Of a stretch of DNA of 64,000 bases, positions 8,381 to 17,665 are shown piece by piece. The stretch is from NCBI RefSeq assembly GCF_024137025.1, contig NZ_JAMYJR010000041.1:1-64000 (forward strand), written 5' to 3'. The stretch is from Paractinoplanes aksuensis. Its GTDB lineage: Bacteria; Actinomycetota; Actinomycetes; Mycobacteriales; Micromonosporaceae. Made by a program: the position numbers and the translations under genes. The notes beneath the pieces were generated by a model. It was not told where the DNA came from. It did no database searches and worked only from the letters and a program-made list of their open reading frames with translations. Each line of letters starts with the position of its first letter. Within the stretch, counting starts at the first letter, position 1.

Positions 8381-9371
8381 GGTGGTGGGCGGCGGCGCCG
8401 GGGGTGATGTGGTCGCGCTCGGCGTTGGTGAAGACGGTGGTCAGGGTGGTTCCGATGGCGTCCAGGCGGGCTGCGACCTGGGCCGGTGTGTCGTGGTGCA
8501 GTTCGACGGCGGTGGCGCTGATGACGCCGCCCGCGCTGACCACGTAGTCGGGGGCCCACAGGATGCCGCGGGCGTGCAGCAGGTCGGCCGTGGCGGGGGT
8601 GTCGAGTTGGTTGTTGGCCGGGCCGGCCACGGCGGCGCAGCGCAGCGCGGTCACGACGGCCGGGGTCAGCACGCCGCCGAGGGCGGCCGGCACCACCACG
8701 TCGACGTCGGCGGTCAGGGCCTCGTCGGGGGTCGTCCAGGTGGCGCCCAGTTCGTCGGCCAGGGGGCGTAGGGCCGGGTCGACGTCGGTCACCACCAGCT
8801 TCGCGCCGGCCTCGGCCAGCAGGCGGGCCACCCGGCCGCCGACCCGGCCCAGGCCGATGACCGCGAAACAACGCCCGGCCAGGGCGGCGGAGCCGAAGCG
8901 GGCGGCGCAGACCGCGCGCAGGGCGGCGACCGTGCCCACGGCGGTGCCGGGCGACGAATCACCACTGCCGCCCGCACCGACCGGGCGGCAGAAGACATGG
9001 CTCGTACGCCGGCCGATCGTGACCATGTCGTCCGGGCCGGTGCCCACGTCGGGGCCGGTCGCGTAGCGGCCGCCCAGCTCCTCGATGACCGTGCCCGCGT
9101 CGTGCAGGGCAGCTTCGCGCAGCCCGGGATCCGTGGCGGGGCCGACGATCACCGTTTTGCCGCCGCCGTTGGGCAGACCGGCCAGGGCGCACTTGTCGGT
9201 CATGGCCGCCGAGAGCCGCAGCGCGTCGGTCAGGCCGTCCTGCCATTGCCCGTACGCCTTCAGCCGGCACCCGCCGAGGGCCGGGCCCAGCTTCGTCGAG
9301 TGCACGGCCACGATGATCGGCAGCCCGGACTCGGGGCCGCGCCGAACGATGATGCGTTCATGCGAGAACAT
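8358..9371 (-). CDS. Leu/Val (Glu/Leu/Phe/Val family) dehydrogenase
   Basis: A 337-aa NAD-dependent amino-acid dehydrogenase that oxidatively deaminates a branched-chain amino acid to its 2-oxoacid. The substrate domain has GPALGGCRL and the catalytic-lysine segment LPNGGGKTVIVG. The Rossmann domain begins with VIGLGRVGGRVARLL and the conserved ATGPDVGT and AGPANNQL segments follow family order. It is slightly shorter than typical leucine or valine dehydrogenases (about 360 aa). An Lrp-type regulator gene is divergent 79 bp away, the usual arrangement for such catabolic genes, so control by that regulator is likely. Confidence 0.9.
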   Translation of the reverse strand: MFSHERIIVRRGPESGLPIIVAVHSTKLGPALGGCRLKAYGQWQDGLTDALRLSAAMTDKCALAGLPNGGGKTVIVGPATDPGLREAALHDAGTVIEELGGRYATGPDVGTGPDDMVTIGRRTSHVFCRPVGAGGSGDSSPGTAVGTVAALRAVCAARFGSAALAGRCFAVIGLGRVGGRVARLLAEAGAKLVVTDVDPALRPLADELGATWTTPDEALTADVDVVVPAALGGVLTPAVVTALRCAAVAGPANNQLDTPATADLLHARGILWAPDYVVSAGGVISATAVELHHDTPAQVAARLDAIGTTLTTVFTNAERDHITPGAAAHHLSRARVG

Positions 9372-9450
9372 GGGCTCAAGTTAGGCGTCTGCCCGACAGT
9401 TGTGCCGTCTCGCCGAACGAAATTCGGTGAAGTAGCCGGAAGGGGACCCG

Positions 9451-9909
9451 GTGGACGAAGTTGATTCGGCGATCGTGCGGGAACTGCAGGCGAACGCGCG
9501 GCAGACCAACCGCGACCTGGCCCGCGCGGTCGGCATCGCTCCGTCGACGTGCCTGGAACGCGTGCGCCTGCTGCGCGACCGCGGGGTGATCACCGGCTAT
9601 CACGCCGAGATCGACCTGGGCGCCCTCAACCGGCACGTCCAGGCCTTCCTGCACCTGCAGGTGCGCCCGATGAGCCGCGAGGTGATCGAGAACGTCAAGA
9701 CCTACATCACCGCGCTGCCCGAGGTGCTCTCGGTCTTCGTGGTGGCCGGTGGGGACGACCTGCTGGTCCATGTGGCCGTGGCCGACGTCGATGCGTTGCA
9801 CTCGTTCCTCATGGACAAGTTCAGCCCGCGCCGCGAGATCGTGGGCTTCCGCAGCTCAGTGATCTATCAGCACACCCGCAACCGGGTCCTCGACGAGCTC
9901 GAGCCGTGA
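9451..9909 (+). CDS. Lrp/AsnC-family transcriptional regulator
   Basis: A 152-aa feast/famine regulator. Residues 1-50 form the AsnC-type helix-turn-helix (DSAIVRELQANARQTNRDLA, then STCLERVRLLRDRGVITGY), and residues 65-145 the RAM ligand-binding and oligomerisation domain with VLSVFVVAGGDDLLVHVAV. The start is the GTG at 9451, with GAAGGGG about 6 nt upstream. It is divergent from the branched-chain amino-acid dehydrogenase gene and probably controls it in response to an amino acid. The glycosyltransferase operon begins 44 bp downstream. Confidence 0.92.
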   Translation: MDEVDSAIVRELQANARQTNRDLARAVGIAPSTCLERVRLLRDRGVITGYHAEIDLGALNRHVQAFLHLQVRPMSREVIENVKTYITALPEVLSVFVVAGGDDLLVHVAVADVDALHSFLMDKFSPRREIVGFRSSVIYQHTRNRVLDELEP

Positions 9910-9953
9910 CGTACCGTCGTACGGTCGAAGCGTCGAACGGAGCGAAGAGAAGC

Positions 9954-11351
9954 ATGAGCCGTCCGTTCGTGGCCGCGGCGGTGCTGGCGGCGGCCCTGCG
10001 GGTGCCGTTCCTGTTCACCGGCCTGTCGACCGATGAGGGCGGCTACGCCTACGTCGCCCAGCAGTGGTCGCGCGGCGAGGCCCTCTATTCGGGGGTGTGG
10101 CTCGACCGCCCTCAGGGGCTGCTGCTCACCTATCGCGCGCTGCTCGGGCTGGCCGACGCCGGCTGGGCGATCCGGGCCGGCATGGTGCTGGCCGGGGTGA
10201 TCATCACGGTCGCCCTCGGAGTGATCGCCGGCCTGCTGGTCAACCGGGCCACCGGCATCACCACGGCTTTCCTGTACGCGGTGGTCGGCGTCGCTCCGCA
10301 CCTGGAGGGCATCACGCTCAACGGCGAGCTGCTGGCCGCCGCCCCCGCGACGGCGGGGATCGCCCTGGCCGTGTGGTGGTGGAAGCGCGAACGGTCCCTG
10401 TTCTGGCTGGCCGGCGCGGGTGCGCTGGCCGGCCTGGCCCTGACCATGAAGCAGTCCGGGATCGAGGGCGTGCTGGTCGTCGGCGCGCTGCTGGCGGTCG
10501 TCGTGCGGCGCGGGCGGCCGGCCCTCGTGTTCGCGGCCGGGCTGCTGCTGCCGTTGCTGGCCTCGGCGCTGCACGGCCTGGTCACCGGCTGGGACGCGTA
10601 CTGGGACGCGCTCGTGGGCTATCAGCTGTCGGCGATCGGCTCGGACGGCTCGAACGCGAGCACCCGCTGGACCGACCTGGGCCGCAACGCCGGGGACATC
10701 GCGCTCGACATGGTCGTACCGCTCGTAGTGTCGCTGCTGGGCTGGCGGGTGCTCGACCGGCCCGCCCGCCGGCTGGTGGCGGCCTGGCTGGTGGCCGGGG
10801 TCGTCGGGGTCAACCTGGGCGGCTCGTACTGGCCGCACTACTTCGTGCAGCTGCTGCCGCCGCTGGTGCTGCTGGTCGCGGCCGCAGTCACCGCGCTGGG
10901 GCAGCGCTGGCAGAAGCTCACCGTGGCCGCCGTCGTGGTCCTGCCCACGCTGATCTGGCTGGTCGCGCTGGTGCCGATGTCGCCGGCGAAGCGGGCCGAG
11001 ACCATCCCGTACGACGCGCTGGCCGCCCGCGACGACAAGATCGCCGCCGTGATCCGGGCGACCACGACCCCGGACGACGAGATCTATGTGCTCGAGTCCG
11101 AGGCGTACCTCTACTTCGCGGCCGAACGCCGGTCGCCCTATCCGTACCTGTGGGGCAAGCCGATCGACAAGATCCCGGACGCGCTGCCGCGGTTGCGCGA
11201 GATGCTCGACTCGCCGCAGCGCCCGACCCTGGTCATCCTCGACACCCCGCCGTCGGCGGTCGATCCCACCGGCGGGATCGAGGCCGCGCTGGCCGAGCAC
11301 TACCGTCTTGACACGGTGGTCGAGGGCGTCCCGATCCTGCGGGCCCGGTGA
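9954..11351 (+). CDS. GT-C glycosyltransferase (ArnT/PMT-like, GT39/83 type)
   Basis: A 465-aa polytopic membrane protein with about ten helices. The N-terminal extracytoplasmic loop carries the acidic motif STDEGGYAY (Asp27, Glu28), the catalytic signature of lipid-linked-sugar-dependent GT-C enzymes. A soluble C-terminal part of about 100 residues follows the last helix. It probably transfers a sugar from a polyprenyl-phosphate donor on the outer face of the membrane. It starts at an ATG with AGCGAAGAGA upstream and is the first of four coupled membrane glycosyltransferase genes, ending in a TGATG overlap with the next. Acceptor and sugar are unknown. Confidence 0.82.
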   Translation: MSRPFVAAAVLAAALRVPFLFTGLSTDEGGYAYVAQQWSRGEALYSGVWLDRPQGLLLTYRALLGLADAGWAIRAGMVLAGVIITVALGVIAGLLVNRATGITTAFLYAVVGVAPHLEGITLNGELLAAAPATAGIALAVWWWKRERSLFWLAGAGALAGLALTMKQSGIEGVLVVGALLAVVVRRGRPALVFAAGLLLPLLASALHGLVTGWDAYWDALVGYQLSAIGSDGSNASTRWTDLGRNAGDIALDMVVPLVVSLLGWRVLDRPARRLVAAWLVAGVVGVNLGGSYWPHYFVQLLPPLVLLVAAAVTALGQRWQKLTVAAVVVLPTLIWLVALVPMSPAKRAETIPYDALAARDDKIAAVIRATTTPDDEIYVLESEAYLYFAAERRSPYPYLWGKPIDKIPDALPRLREMLDSPQRPTLVILDTPPSAVDPTGGIEAALAEHYRLDTVVEGVPILRAR

Positions 11352-12769
11352 TGGCTGTGCTGTCCACGCCGGCCGGGGTGCGGTATCTGGGGCTGTTCGG
11401 GGCGCTGTGCTGTGCCGTCGACGCGATCCTGTTCGGCGCGCCGAGCTGGATCCGCCAGGGCGTGTCTGTGGTGAGCATCCTGCGCGGCCCGAACGGCTTC
11501 CTGATCATGGTGTTGTGGATCGCCGGGTTGACCGCGCTCTGTGTCGCCTGGTGGCACGGCCGGCATTTGACCGAGAGCCGGACCTGGATCTGGACGACGG
11601 CCGCGCTCTGGAGCCTGCCCCTGCTGTTCGTGCCGCCACTGGCCAGCCGCGACATGTACGCGTACGCCTGTCAGGGCGCCCTGTTCGACGCCGGGTTCAA
11701 CCCGTCCGAGGTCGGGGTGGCCACCCAGCCCTGCCCCTGGCTCGAGTCGGTCTCGGTGGTCTGGCGCGAGACCCCCACCCCGTACGGACCTTTGTGGATC
11801 TTGTTGGCCGGGGCCGCTGCCGCGTTCGGTTCGCAGGTGGTCGCGCTGGCCGTCTTCCGGCTCTACGCCGTGCTCGGCGTCGTGGCGCTGGCCGCCGCCA
11901 CGCCGGTGCTGGCCCGGCGGCTCGGCGTGTCCGAGAGCCGGGCGCTGTGGCTGGTCGTGGGCTGCCCGATCATCCCGGTCCACGTCATCGGCGGCGGGCA
12001 CAACGACGCCCTGGCCCTGGCCTTGCTGATCGGCGGGCTGGCGCTGATCGCGGGCCGGGACCGCCCGCTGGTCGCGTTGCTGGGCGGCGGCGCGCTGATC
12101 GGGGCCGGGATCGCCGTCAAGATCACTCTTGGGGTGGTGCTGCCGTTCGCGGCCGTGCTCGCCGCGGGGGGCCTGGCGCTGACCCGGCCCGGCTTGATGC
12201 TGGTGCTGCGGCGGGGCGGCGCGGTCGTCGGTGGAGCGGCAGCCGCCATGGCCGGGCTGTCGATCGCGTCCGGGCTCGGCTTCGGCTGGCTGTACGCCCT
12301 GTCCGGGGCGGGGGAGTCGCGCAGCTGGACGTCCCCGGTGACGGCCGTCGGCATCGCGATCAACGCGGTCGGCCAGTGGTTCGGCGCCTCGATCGACGCC
12401 GTGCCCCTGGCCCGCACGCTCGGACTCGGCCTGCTGCTGGTGGCGCTCGTGGTGATCTTCCTGCGCTTCCGGCAGGGTGATCAGCTGGTCGGGGCGGCAC
12501 TGGCCCTGCTGGCCGTCATCTTCCTGGCCCCGATCACCCAGCCCTGGTACGTGCTGTGGCCGCTGGCCGTACTGGCGCTGACCGTGGCCTCGACCCGGTG
12601 GCTCGAGATCGTCGTCATCGTCTCGATGTTCTTCATCCTGCCCAACGGCGACGGCGCCTGGAAGCCGCTGCAGGTGCCGCTGGCCTTCGTGATGGCCGGG
12701 CTGGTGGGCTGGGTGGCCTGGCGGGCGGTGCGCTGGACGCGGGAGCCGGTGCCCGAGGCGGTGTCATGA
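11351..12769 (+). CDS. MptA/MptB-like polyprenol-phosphomannose-dependent mannosyltransferase
   Basis: A 472-aa multi-helix GT-C protein. It has SRDMYAYACQGALF near residue 100, the PTPYGPLWILLAG segment, GGHNDALALALL near residue 218, a KITLG helix and QPWYVLWPLAVLAL near the C terminus. These are hallmarks of the MptA/B alpha-1,6-mannosyltransferases that elongate lipomannan from polyprenyl-phospho-mannose. The ATG at 11351 overlaps the preceding stop (TGATG), and the end overlaps the next ATG (ATGA), so translation is coupled. The next gene encodes a clear paralogue; one of the two may use a different acceptor. Confidence 0.85.
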   Translation: MAVLSTPAGVRYLGLFGALCCAVDAILFGAPSWIRQGVSVVSILRGPNGFLIMVLWIAGLTALCVAWWHGRHLTESRTWIWTTAALWSLPLLFVPPLASRDMYAYACQGALFDAGFNPSEVGVATQPCPWLESVSVVWRETPTPYGPLWILLAGAAAAFGSQVVALAVFRLYAVLGVVALAAATPVLARRLGVSESRALWLVVGCPIIPVHVIGGGHNDALALALLIGGLALIAGRDRPLVALLGGGALIGAGIAVKITLGVVLPFAAVLAAGGLALTRPGLMLVLRRGGAVVGGAAAAMAGLSIASGLGFGWLYALSGAGESRSWTSPVTAVGIAINAVGQWFGASIDAVPLARTLGLGLLLVALVVIFLRFRQGDQLVGAALALLAVIFLAPITQPWYVLWPLAVLALTVASTRWLEIVVIVSMFFILPNGDGAWKPLQVPLAFVMAGLVGWVAWRAVRWTREPVPEAVS

Positions 12770-14226
12770 CCGTGATCACGCCGGCCTCGGTGCGCTGGGC
12801 CGGGTTCGCGGGCAGCGTGGCCACCGCGGTCACCGCTTACCTGGGCGGGGCCGGGCCGGTGCGGGTGCCCAGCGTCAACCCGGGCACGCTGCTCAGCGGG
12901 GCCAAGGGCGTGGCGCTGCCGCTCTGCTGGCTGCTCGGCACGGCGCTGTTGATCACTGCTTGGTGGTACGGCCGACGGGTGGCGCCGAGCCTGCGGTGGG
13001 TGCTCGTGACGTGCGCGCTGTGGTTCCTGCCGGTGCTGCCGTTCCTGCCGCTGGGCAGCGCGGACGTCTACTCGTACGCCTGCCAGGGCTGGGTCCAGCG
13101 GGTCGGCGGCGACCCGTACGCGGCCGGGGTGGCCGGCTCGGGCTGCCCCTGGGTGTCGTCGGTCGCGTCCTCGTGGGCCGATTCGCCGGCCCCCTACGGT
13201 CCACTGTTCCTGCTGCTGGCGGCGGGCGCGGTGCTGTTCGGCGGCACCTCGCTGGACGCGGTGATCGCCGGCCTGCGGGTCATCGCGCTGGCCGGGCTCG
13301 TGCTGACTGCCTGGGGTGTGCCGGCGCTGGCCCGCCGGGCCGGTATCGACCCCGTGCAGGCCACCTGGACGGTGCTGGCCGGCCCGCTCGTGCTCGTGCA
13401 CCTGGTCTCCGGCGCCCACAACGACGCCCTGCTCATCGGCCTGATCGTGGCCGGGCTGGCCGTCGTTCCACGTCCGGCGCGGCGCTGCGCCGAGGCCCCG
13501 GCCATCGGACAACCGCCGGCCGTCGTGCGGGGGCGGGCCGTGGTGCCGCTGGTCGTCGCTGGTCTGCTGCTCGGTCTCGCGGTTTCGGTCAAGGCGACTG
13601 CGATCGTGGTAGTCCCGTTCGCCGTGCTGGCCGTGGTGCCGCCCGGATCCGCCCTGCGGACGCTGTGGCGCCCGGCCGTGATCCTCGGCGGCAGCGTCGT
13701 GGCCGGCGCGGCCGTGGTCTCGGTGCTGTCCGGCCGGGGTGTCGGCTGGATCGGCGGCCTGCTGCGCAGCGGCGACACCGTGGCCTGGACCTCGCCGTCG
13801 ACCGCGGTCGGGCTCACGATCGAGACGGTCACCGGCCTGTCGGCGATCGGGGTCACCCGGGCGGTCGGGGTCGCCGTTCTCGCCGTACTGCTGGTGTGGT
13901 TGTGGTGGCGGGCCCGCCGGGGCGACGCGCTGATCGGGGCCGGGCTCGCCCTGGCCGCGACCGTCCTGTGCGCGCCCGTCTTCCATCCCTGGTACGCGAC
14001 CTGGCCGCTGGCCGTGCTGGCGGCGACCCTGCCCGCGGGCACCACGATCGGCCGCTGGCTGATCGGCCTGTGCGCCTTCGCCGCCACCTTGACCACGCCG
14101 GCCGGTTACAACTGGGCGCTCTACACCCGGATCCCCGGGGCGGTGCTGGTCACCGTCCTGCTCCTCGCCGGACTCGCCTACCTCGCCCGGAAGCCGCGGC
14201 GACGGGCCGAGGAAGTCGCGCCATGA
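12766..14226 (+). CDS. MptA/MptB-like mannosyltransferase, second paralogue
   Basis: A 486-aa GT-C protein with the same motif order as its upstream neighbour: GSADVYSYACQGWV, APYGPLFLLLAAG, SGAHNDALLIGLIV, a SVKATAIVVVPF helix and HPWYATWPLAVLAA. A loop rich in Pro and Arg (VVPRPARRCAEAPAIGQPP) between helices is absent from the paralogue. It is translationally coupled at both ends by 4-bp ATGA overlaps. It is probably a polyprenyl-phosphomannose-dependent transferase acting outside the membrane; the specific linkage cannot be told. Confidence 0.85.
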   Translation: MTVITPASVRWAGFAGSVATAVTAYLGGAGPVRVPSVNPGTLLSGAKGVALPLCWLLGTALLITAWWYGRRVAPSLRWVLVTCALWFLPVLPFLPLGSADVYSYACQGWVQRVGGDPYAAGVAGSGCPWVSSVASSWADSPAPYGPLFLLLAAGAVLFGGTSLDAVIAGLRVIALAGLVLTAWGVPALARRAGIDPVQATWTVLAGPLVLVHLVSGAHNDALLIGLIVAGLAVVPRPARRCAEAPAIGQPPAVVRGRAVVPLVVAGLLLGLAVSVKATAIVVVPFAVLAVVPPGSALRTLWRPAVILGGSVVAGAAVVSVLSGRGVGWIGGLLRSGDTVAWTSPSTAVGLTIETVTGLSAIGVTRAVGVAVLAVLLVWLWWRARRGDALIGAGLALAATVLCAPVFHPWYATWPLAVLAATLPAGTTIGRWLIGLCAFAATLTTPAGYNWALYTRIPGAVLVTVLLLAGLAYLARKPRRRAEEVAP

Positions 14227-15362
14227 AGCTGAAGATCGGTCTGGTCACGGCGGCGGCGTTGATCACCGTCCTGGTCGTGTATCTCGCCGAGACGCGTAAT
14301 CACTTCTTCGACTCGACGGTCTATCACGGCGCGATCCAGTACTGGTTCCGCGGCGACGGTGGCCTGGTCTACGACTGGCTGCGCCCCGGGAATCCGTACG
14401 GCTTCACCTATCCGCCCTTCGCCGGCCTGGTCATGGCCCCGATGGCGATCCTGCCGCTGGGCGCCGTCGTGTCGATCACCTTGGTCGCCACCGTGCTCAC
14501 GACCGCGGTGGTCACCTGGTGGCTGGCCGGCCCGCTGATCCGCCGTCGAGGCTGGACGGTCTGGTTCGCCCTCGCGATCGCTGTCTGTCTGGCCATCTCG
14601 TTCGAGCCGGTGCGCGAGACCATCACCTTCGGCCAGATCAACGTCCTGCTGCTGGCTCTGGTGGCCGGCGACCTGCTGCTGGGCCTGAGCCGAGGAAGGA
14701 AGTGGGCCGGTGTCGGCATCGGCCTGGCCACCGCGATCAAGCTGACCCCGGGCATCTTCATCGTCTATCTGCTGGTGACCCGGCGCTGGCGGGCGGCCGC
14801 GACGGCGAGCGGCACGGCGGCCGGGGCCACCCTGCTGGCGGCCGCGCTCTTCCCCGACGAGTCCCGCGAGTTCTGGACGTCGGCGTTGTGGGACACCAAC
14901 CGGGTCGGCGTGCTCTCCATCGTGTCCAACCAGTCGGAGCGCGGCCTCCTGGCCCGTCTGGCGCTCGGCCCGGCCGAATCGAAGGTGTGGCTGGTCGGCG
15001 TACTGGTGACCCTGGCCTTCTGGGTGTGGCGGGTGGCCCGGGCGCCGGAGGACATCGCGGGCGGCCTGGCCCTGACCGGCATCGTCGGGTGCCTGGTCAG
15101 CCCGGTCAGCTGGATCCACCACTGGGTCTGGCTGCTGCCGGCCATCATCCTGTGCGTCGAGGCCAACCGGAAGGCGCTGGGAATCTCCGCCTACCTGGTG
15201 CTGACCAGCCGGCTGACCTGGTTGTGGGAGCGCCCGGGGCGGCCGCTGGAGCTGATCGGCGGCAACCTCTATGTCTGGTTCGGCCTGGCCCTGCTGATCT
15301 GGACACCCATCGGCACGCGTCGTTCAACGGAAATCCATGCGAAGGACAAGATCCTCACGTAG
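14223..15362 (+). CDS. GT87-family (PimE-like) alpha-mannosyltransferase
   Basis: A 379-aa membrane protein of the DUF2029/GT87 family, which includes the mycobacterial alpha-1,2-mannosyltransferase PimE. The presumed catalytic Asp30 lies in NHFFDSTVYHGAIQYW after the first helix, followed by PYGFTYPPFAGLV, TFGQINVLLLAL, ATAIKLTPGIFIVYLL and SWIHHWVWLLPA. It is the last of four coupled GT-C genes. Lipid-anchored or surface mannan decoration is the natural guess, but no cytoplasmic glycosyltransferase or flippase is encoded nearby. Confidence 0.85.
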   Translation: MKLKIGLVTAAALITVLVVYLAETRNHFFDSTVYHGAIQYWFRGDGGLVYDWLRPGNPYGFTYPPFAGLVMAPMAILPLGAVVSITLVATVLTTAVVTWWLAGPLIRRRGWTVWFALAIAVCLAISFEPVRETITFGQINVLLLALVAGDLLLGLSRGRKWAGVGIGLATAIKLTPGIFIVYLLVTRRWRAAATASGTAAGATLLAAALFPDESREFWTSALWDTNRVGVLSIVSNQSERGLLARLALGPAESKVWLVGVLVTLAFWVWRVARAPEDIAGGLALTGIVGCLVSPVSWIHHWVWLLPAIILCVEANRKALGISAYLVLTSRLTWLWERPGRPLELIGGNLYVWFGLALLIWTPIGTRRSTEIHAKDKILT

Positions 15363-15371
15363 TCAGAGCGC

Positions 15372-17483
15372 ATGCGTAAACGCTCGGCAATCGCTCTCCT
15401 CGGCCTGGCCGCGACCTTCGTCGCCACCCCGGCGGCCGCGCACGGGCCCGATAAGGAATTCCGCCGGCTGGCCACCTTCCCGGCGTATCTGAACTCGTCG
15501 ATCGACGACACCGCGGCGGCGGAGATCTCCACGGTCACCGAGGACGGCCGGACGGTCGTCTACACCGACAGCCCCGGTAAGCGGCTCGGCTTCGTCGACA
15601 TCACCAACCCGAGCCGGCCCCGGGCGGCCGGCACGCTGGCCCTGGACGGCGAGCCCACCTCGGTCGCGCACCTGGGCCACCTGCTGCTGGCCGGCGTGAA
15701 CACCCGCGAAAGCTCCACCGATCCGTCCGGCCAGCTGGTCGTGATCGACGACCGCAGCCGCAAGGTCGTGCGGCAGATCGACCTCGGCGGGCAGCCCGAC
15801 TCGGTCGCGGTCGCGCCCAGCGGCCGCTACATCGCGGTCGCGATCGAGAACGAGCGTGACGAGGACGTCGACGACGGCGCGATCCCGCAGCTCCCGGCCG
15901 GCTACCTGTCGGTGATCGACACGAGGACGTGGAAGGCCTCGAAGGTCGACCTGACCGGGCTGGCCGCGGTCGCCCCGACCGACCCGGAGCCCGAGTACGT
16001 CAGCATCAACGCGCGCGACGAGGCGGTTGTCTCGCTGCAGGAGAACAACCACCTCGCGGTCGTGTCGCTGAAGTCGAGGAAGGTCGTCGAGCACTTCCCG
16101 GCGGGCGCGGTCACTGTGTCCGGTGTGGACACCAAGGACGACGACCGGATCACGCTGGACGGCACGATCACCGCCAAGCGCGAGCCCGACGGCGTGGCCT
16201 GGATCGGCGACGAATACTTCGCCACGGCCAACGAGGGCGACTACGAGGGCGGCTCGCGGGGCTGGACGATCTTCACCCGCGACGGAAAGGTCGCCTGGGA
16301 CGCCGGCAACACGCTCGAGCACATCGCCGTCGAGCACGGGCTCTACCCGGACAAGCGCTCCGACGCCAAGGGCATCGAGCCCGAGAACGTGGCCTTCGCC
16401 AAGATCGGGCGTACGCCGTACGTCTTCGTCAACTCGGAACGCGGCAACTTCACCGCGGTGTACGACGTGTCGAACCCGCGCAAGCCGAAGTTCCAGCAGT
16501 TGCTGCCGACGACCAACGGGCCCGAGGGTGTCGTCGTGGTGCCGTCGCGGGGGCTGCTCGTCGTCTCCAGCGAGGAAGAGATCCCGGACGCCAACATCCG
16601 CGGCTCGGTGCAGATCTACGGCCTCGGCCACGGCCAGTTCCCATCGATCGTCTCGGACGACAAGATTCCGTTCGGCACGCTGTCGGCCCTGTCGGCCGTG
16701 CCCGGTAAGCGCTCGCAGCTCGTCTCGGTCACCGACTCGGCGTACACCCCGACCCGGATCCTGACGGTCGACACCGCACAGCGTCCGGCTCGTATCGAGC
16801 GTCAACTCACCGTGACCAAGGCCGGAAAGCCGGTCGGTTACGACGCCGAGGGCATCGTCGCGCGCAGGGGCGGCGGTTACTGGCTCGCGAGCGAGGGCTC
16901 CGCCGAAACCCCCAACCTTCTCGTACGCCTCGACGCGCGCGGCGCCGTGCAGCAGGAGATCGCGCTGCCGGCCGACATCGCGGCCGCCGTCACCACCAAC
17001 GGCTTCGAGGGCGTGGCCGAGACGGGCAACTCCGTCTGGGTCGCCATCCAGCGCTCGCTGAAGATCGATCCCACCAATGTCGTACGCATCGGGAAGCTCG
17101 ACCTGAAGACCGGCGCCTGGTCGTGGCTGCTCTACCCGCTGGACGCGGCCCCGATCGGCTGGACCGGGCTGTCCGAGCTGGTCGCCGTGGACGGCAACAC
17201 GTTCGCGGTGATCGAGCGGGACAACCAGCGCGGCCCGCAGGCGTCGATCAAGAAGGTCTACCGGTTCGACGTCCCGGCCCGCTGGACCGGCACCCCGACC
17301 GTGAAGAAGAAGCTCGTCAAGGACCTGCTGCCCGCGCTCAAGGCCGACAACGGCTGGGTGCAGGACAAGGTCGAGGGCCTCGCGATCGGCGGTGACGGCC
17401 AGACCTACGCCGTGACCGACAACGACGCCATCGACGACGCCACCGGCGAGACCGTGTTCCTGCGGCTGGGTCGGCTGTTCTAG
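15372..17483 (+). CDS. secreted beta-propeller / phytase-like esterase protein
   Basis: A 703-aa exported protein. It has a Sec signal peptide (MRKRSAIALLGLAATFVATPAAAHG, cleavage near residue 23). Residues 40-420 are a YncE-like propeller with repeated hydrophobic-GxxP/SV-VAPSGRYIAVA strands and the PDGVAWIGDEYFATANEGD segment. The C-terminal ~270 residues resemble the phytase-like esterase domain (GYDAEGIVARRGGGYWLASEG, NGFEGVAE, KVEGLAIGGDG with acidic metal-ligand candidates). It follows the glycosyltransferase operon after 9 bp and may be co-transcribed. Substrate unknown; a calcium-dependent phosphoesterase is possible. Confidence 0.75.
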   Translation: MRKRSAIALLGLAATFVATPAAAHGPDKEFRRLATFPAYLNSSIDDTAAAEISTVTEDGRTVVYTDSPGKRLGFVDITNPSRPRAAGTLALDGEPTSVAHLGHLLLAGVNTRESSTDPSGQLVVIDDRSRKVVRQIDLGGQPDSVAVAPSGRYIAVAIENERDEDVDDGAIPQLPAGYLSVIDTRTWKASKVDLTGLAAVAPTDPEPEYVSINARDEAVVSLQENNHLAVVSLKSRKVVEHFPAGAVTVSGVDTKDDDRITLDGTITAKREPDGVAWIGDEYFATANEGDYEGGSRGWTIFTRDGKVAWDAGNTLEHIAVEHGLYPDKRSDAKGIEPENVAFAKIGRTPYVFVNSERGNFTAVYDVSNPRKPKFQQLLPTTNGPEGVVVVPSRGLLVVSSEEEIPDANIRGSVQIYGLGHGQFPSIVSDDKIPFGTLSALSAVPGKRSQLVSVTDSAYTPTRILTVDTAQRPARIERQLTVTKAGKPVGYDAEGIVARRGGGYWLASEGSAETPNLLVRLDARGAVQQEIALPADIAAAVTTNGFEGVAETGNSVWVAIQRSLKIDPTNVVRIGKLDLKTGAWSWLLYPLDAAPIGWTGLSELVAVDGNTFAVIERDNQRGPQASIKKVYRFDVPARWTGTPTVKKKLVKDLLPALKADNGWVQDKVEGLAIGGDGQTYAVTDNDAIDDATGETVFLRLGRLF

Positions 17484-17626
17484 AAGAGCCGACCCGCCTC
17501 GGCCCCGGTGATCCCGGCCGCCCGGCGGTACGCCTCGTCGAAGCCCGCGTCGCCCAGTGCGGCGCGGGCTTCGGCCATTATGCGGTCGACATCGGGCACC
17601 GAGTGGCCCCGGTGGCCGCGGACGGG
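17480..17626 (-). pseudogene. C-terminal remnant, possibly of a SARP/LuxR-type regulator
   Basis: An open stretch of about 48 codons ends in IMAEARAALGDAGFDEAYRR and a short tail. This EARAALG...F..AY-R pattern resembles the extreme C terminus of large AfsR/LuxR-type ATPase regulators. No start with an RBS is visible and an in-frame stop lies just upstream. It abuts the 3' end of the phytase-like gene. I read it as a leftover fragment; the family assignment is tentative. Confidence 0.35.
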
Positions 17627-17665
17627 TGGTGGGTGGATGCGCTCCTGGAACCGGCTGTCTCCACC

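Noticed and set aside
16123..16764. Alternative plus-strand frame of 213 codons within the phytase-like gene
   Set aside because: Pure Ser/Arg/Thr/Pro shadow of the real frame, which has a signal peptide and conserved blades.
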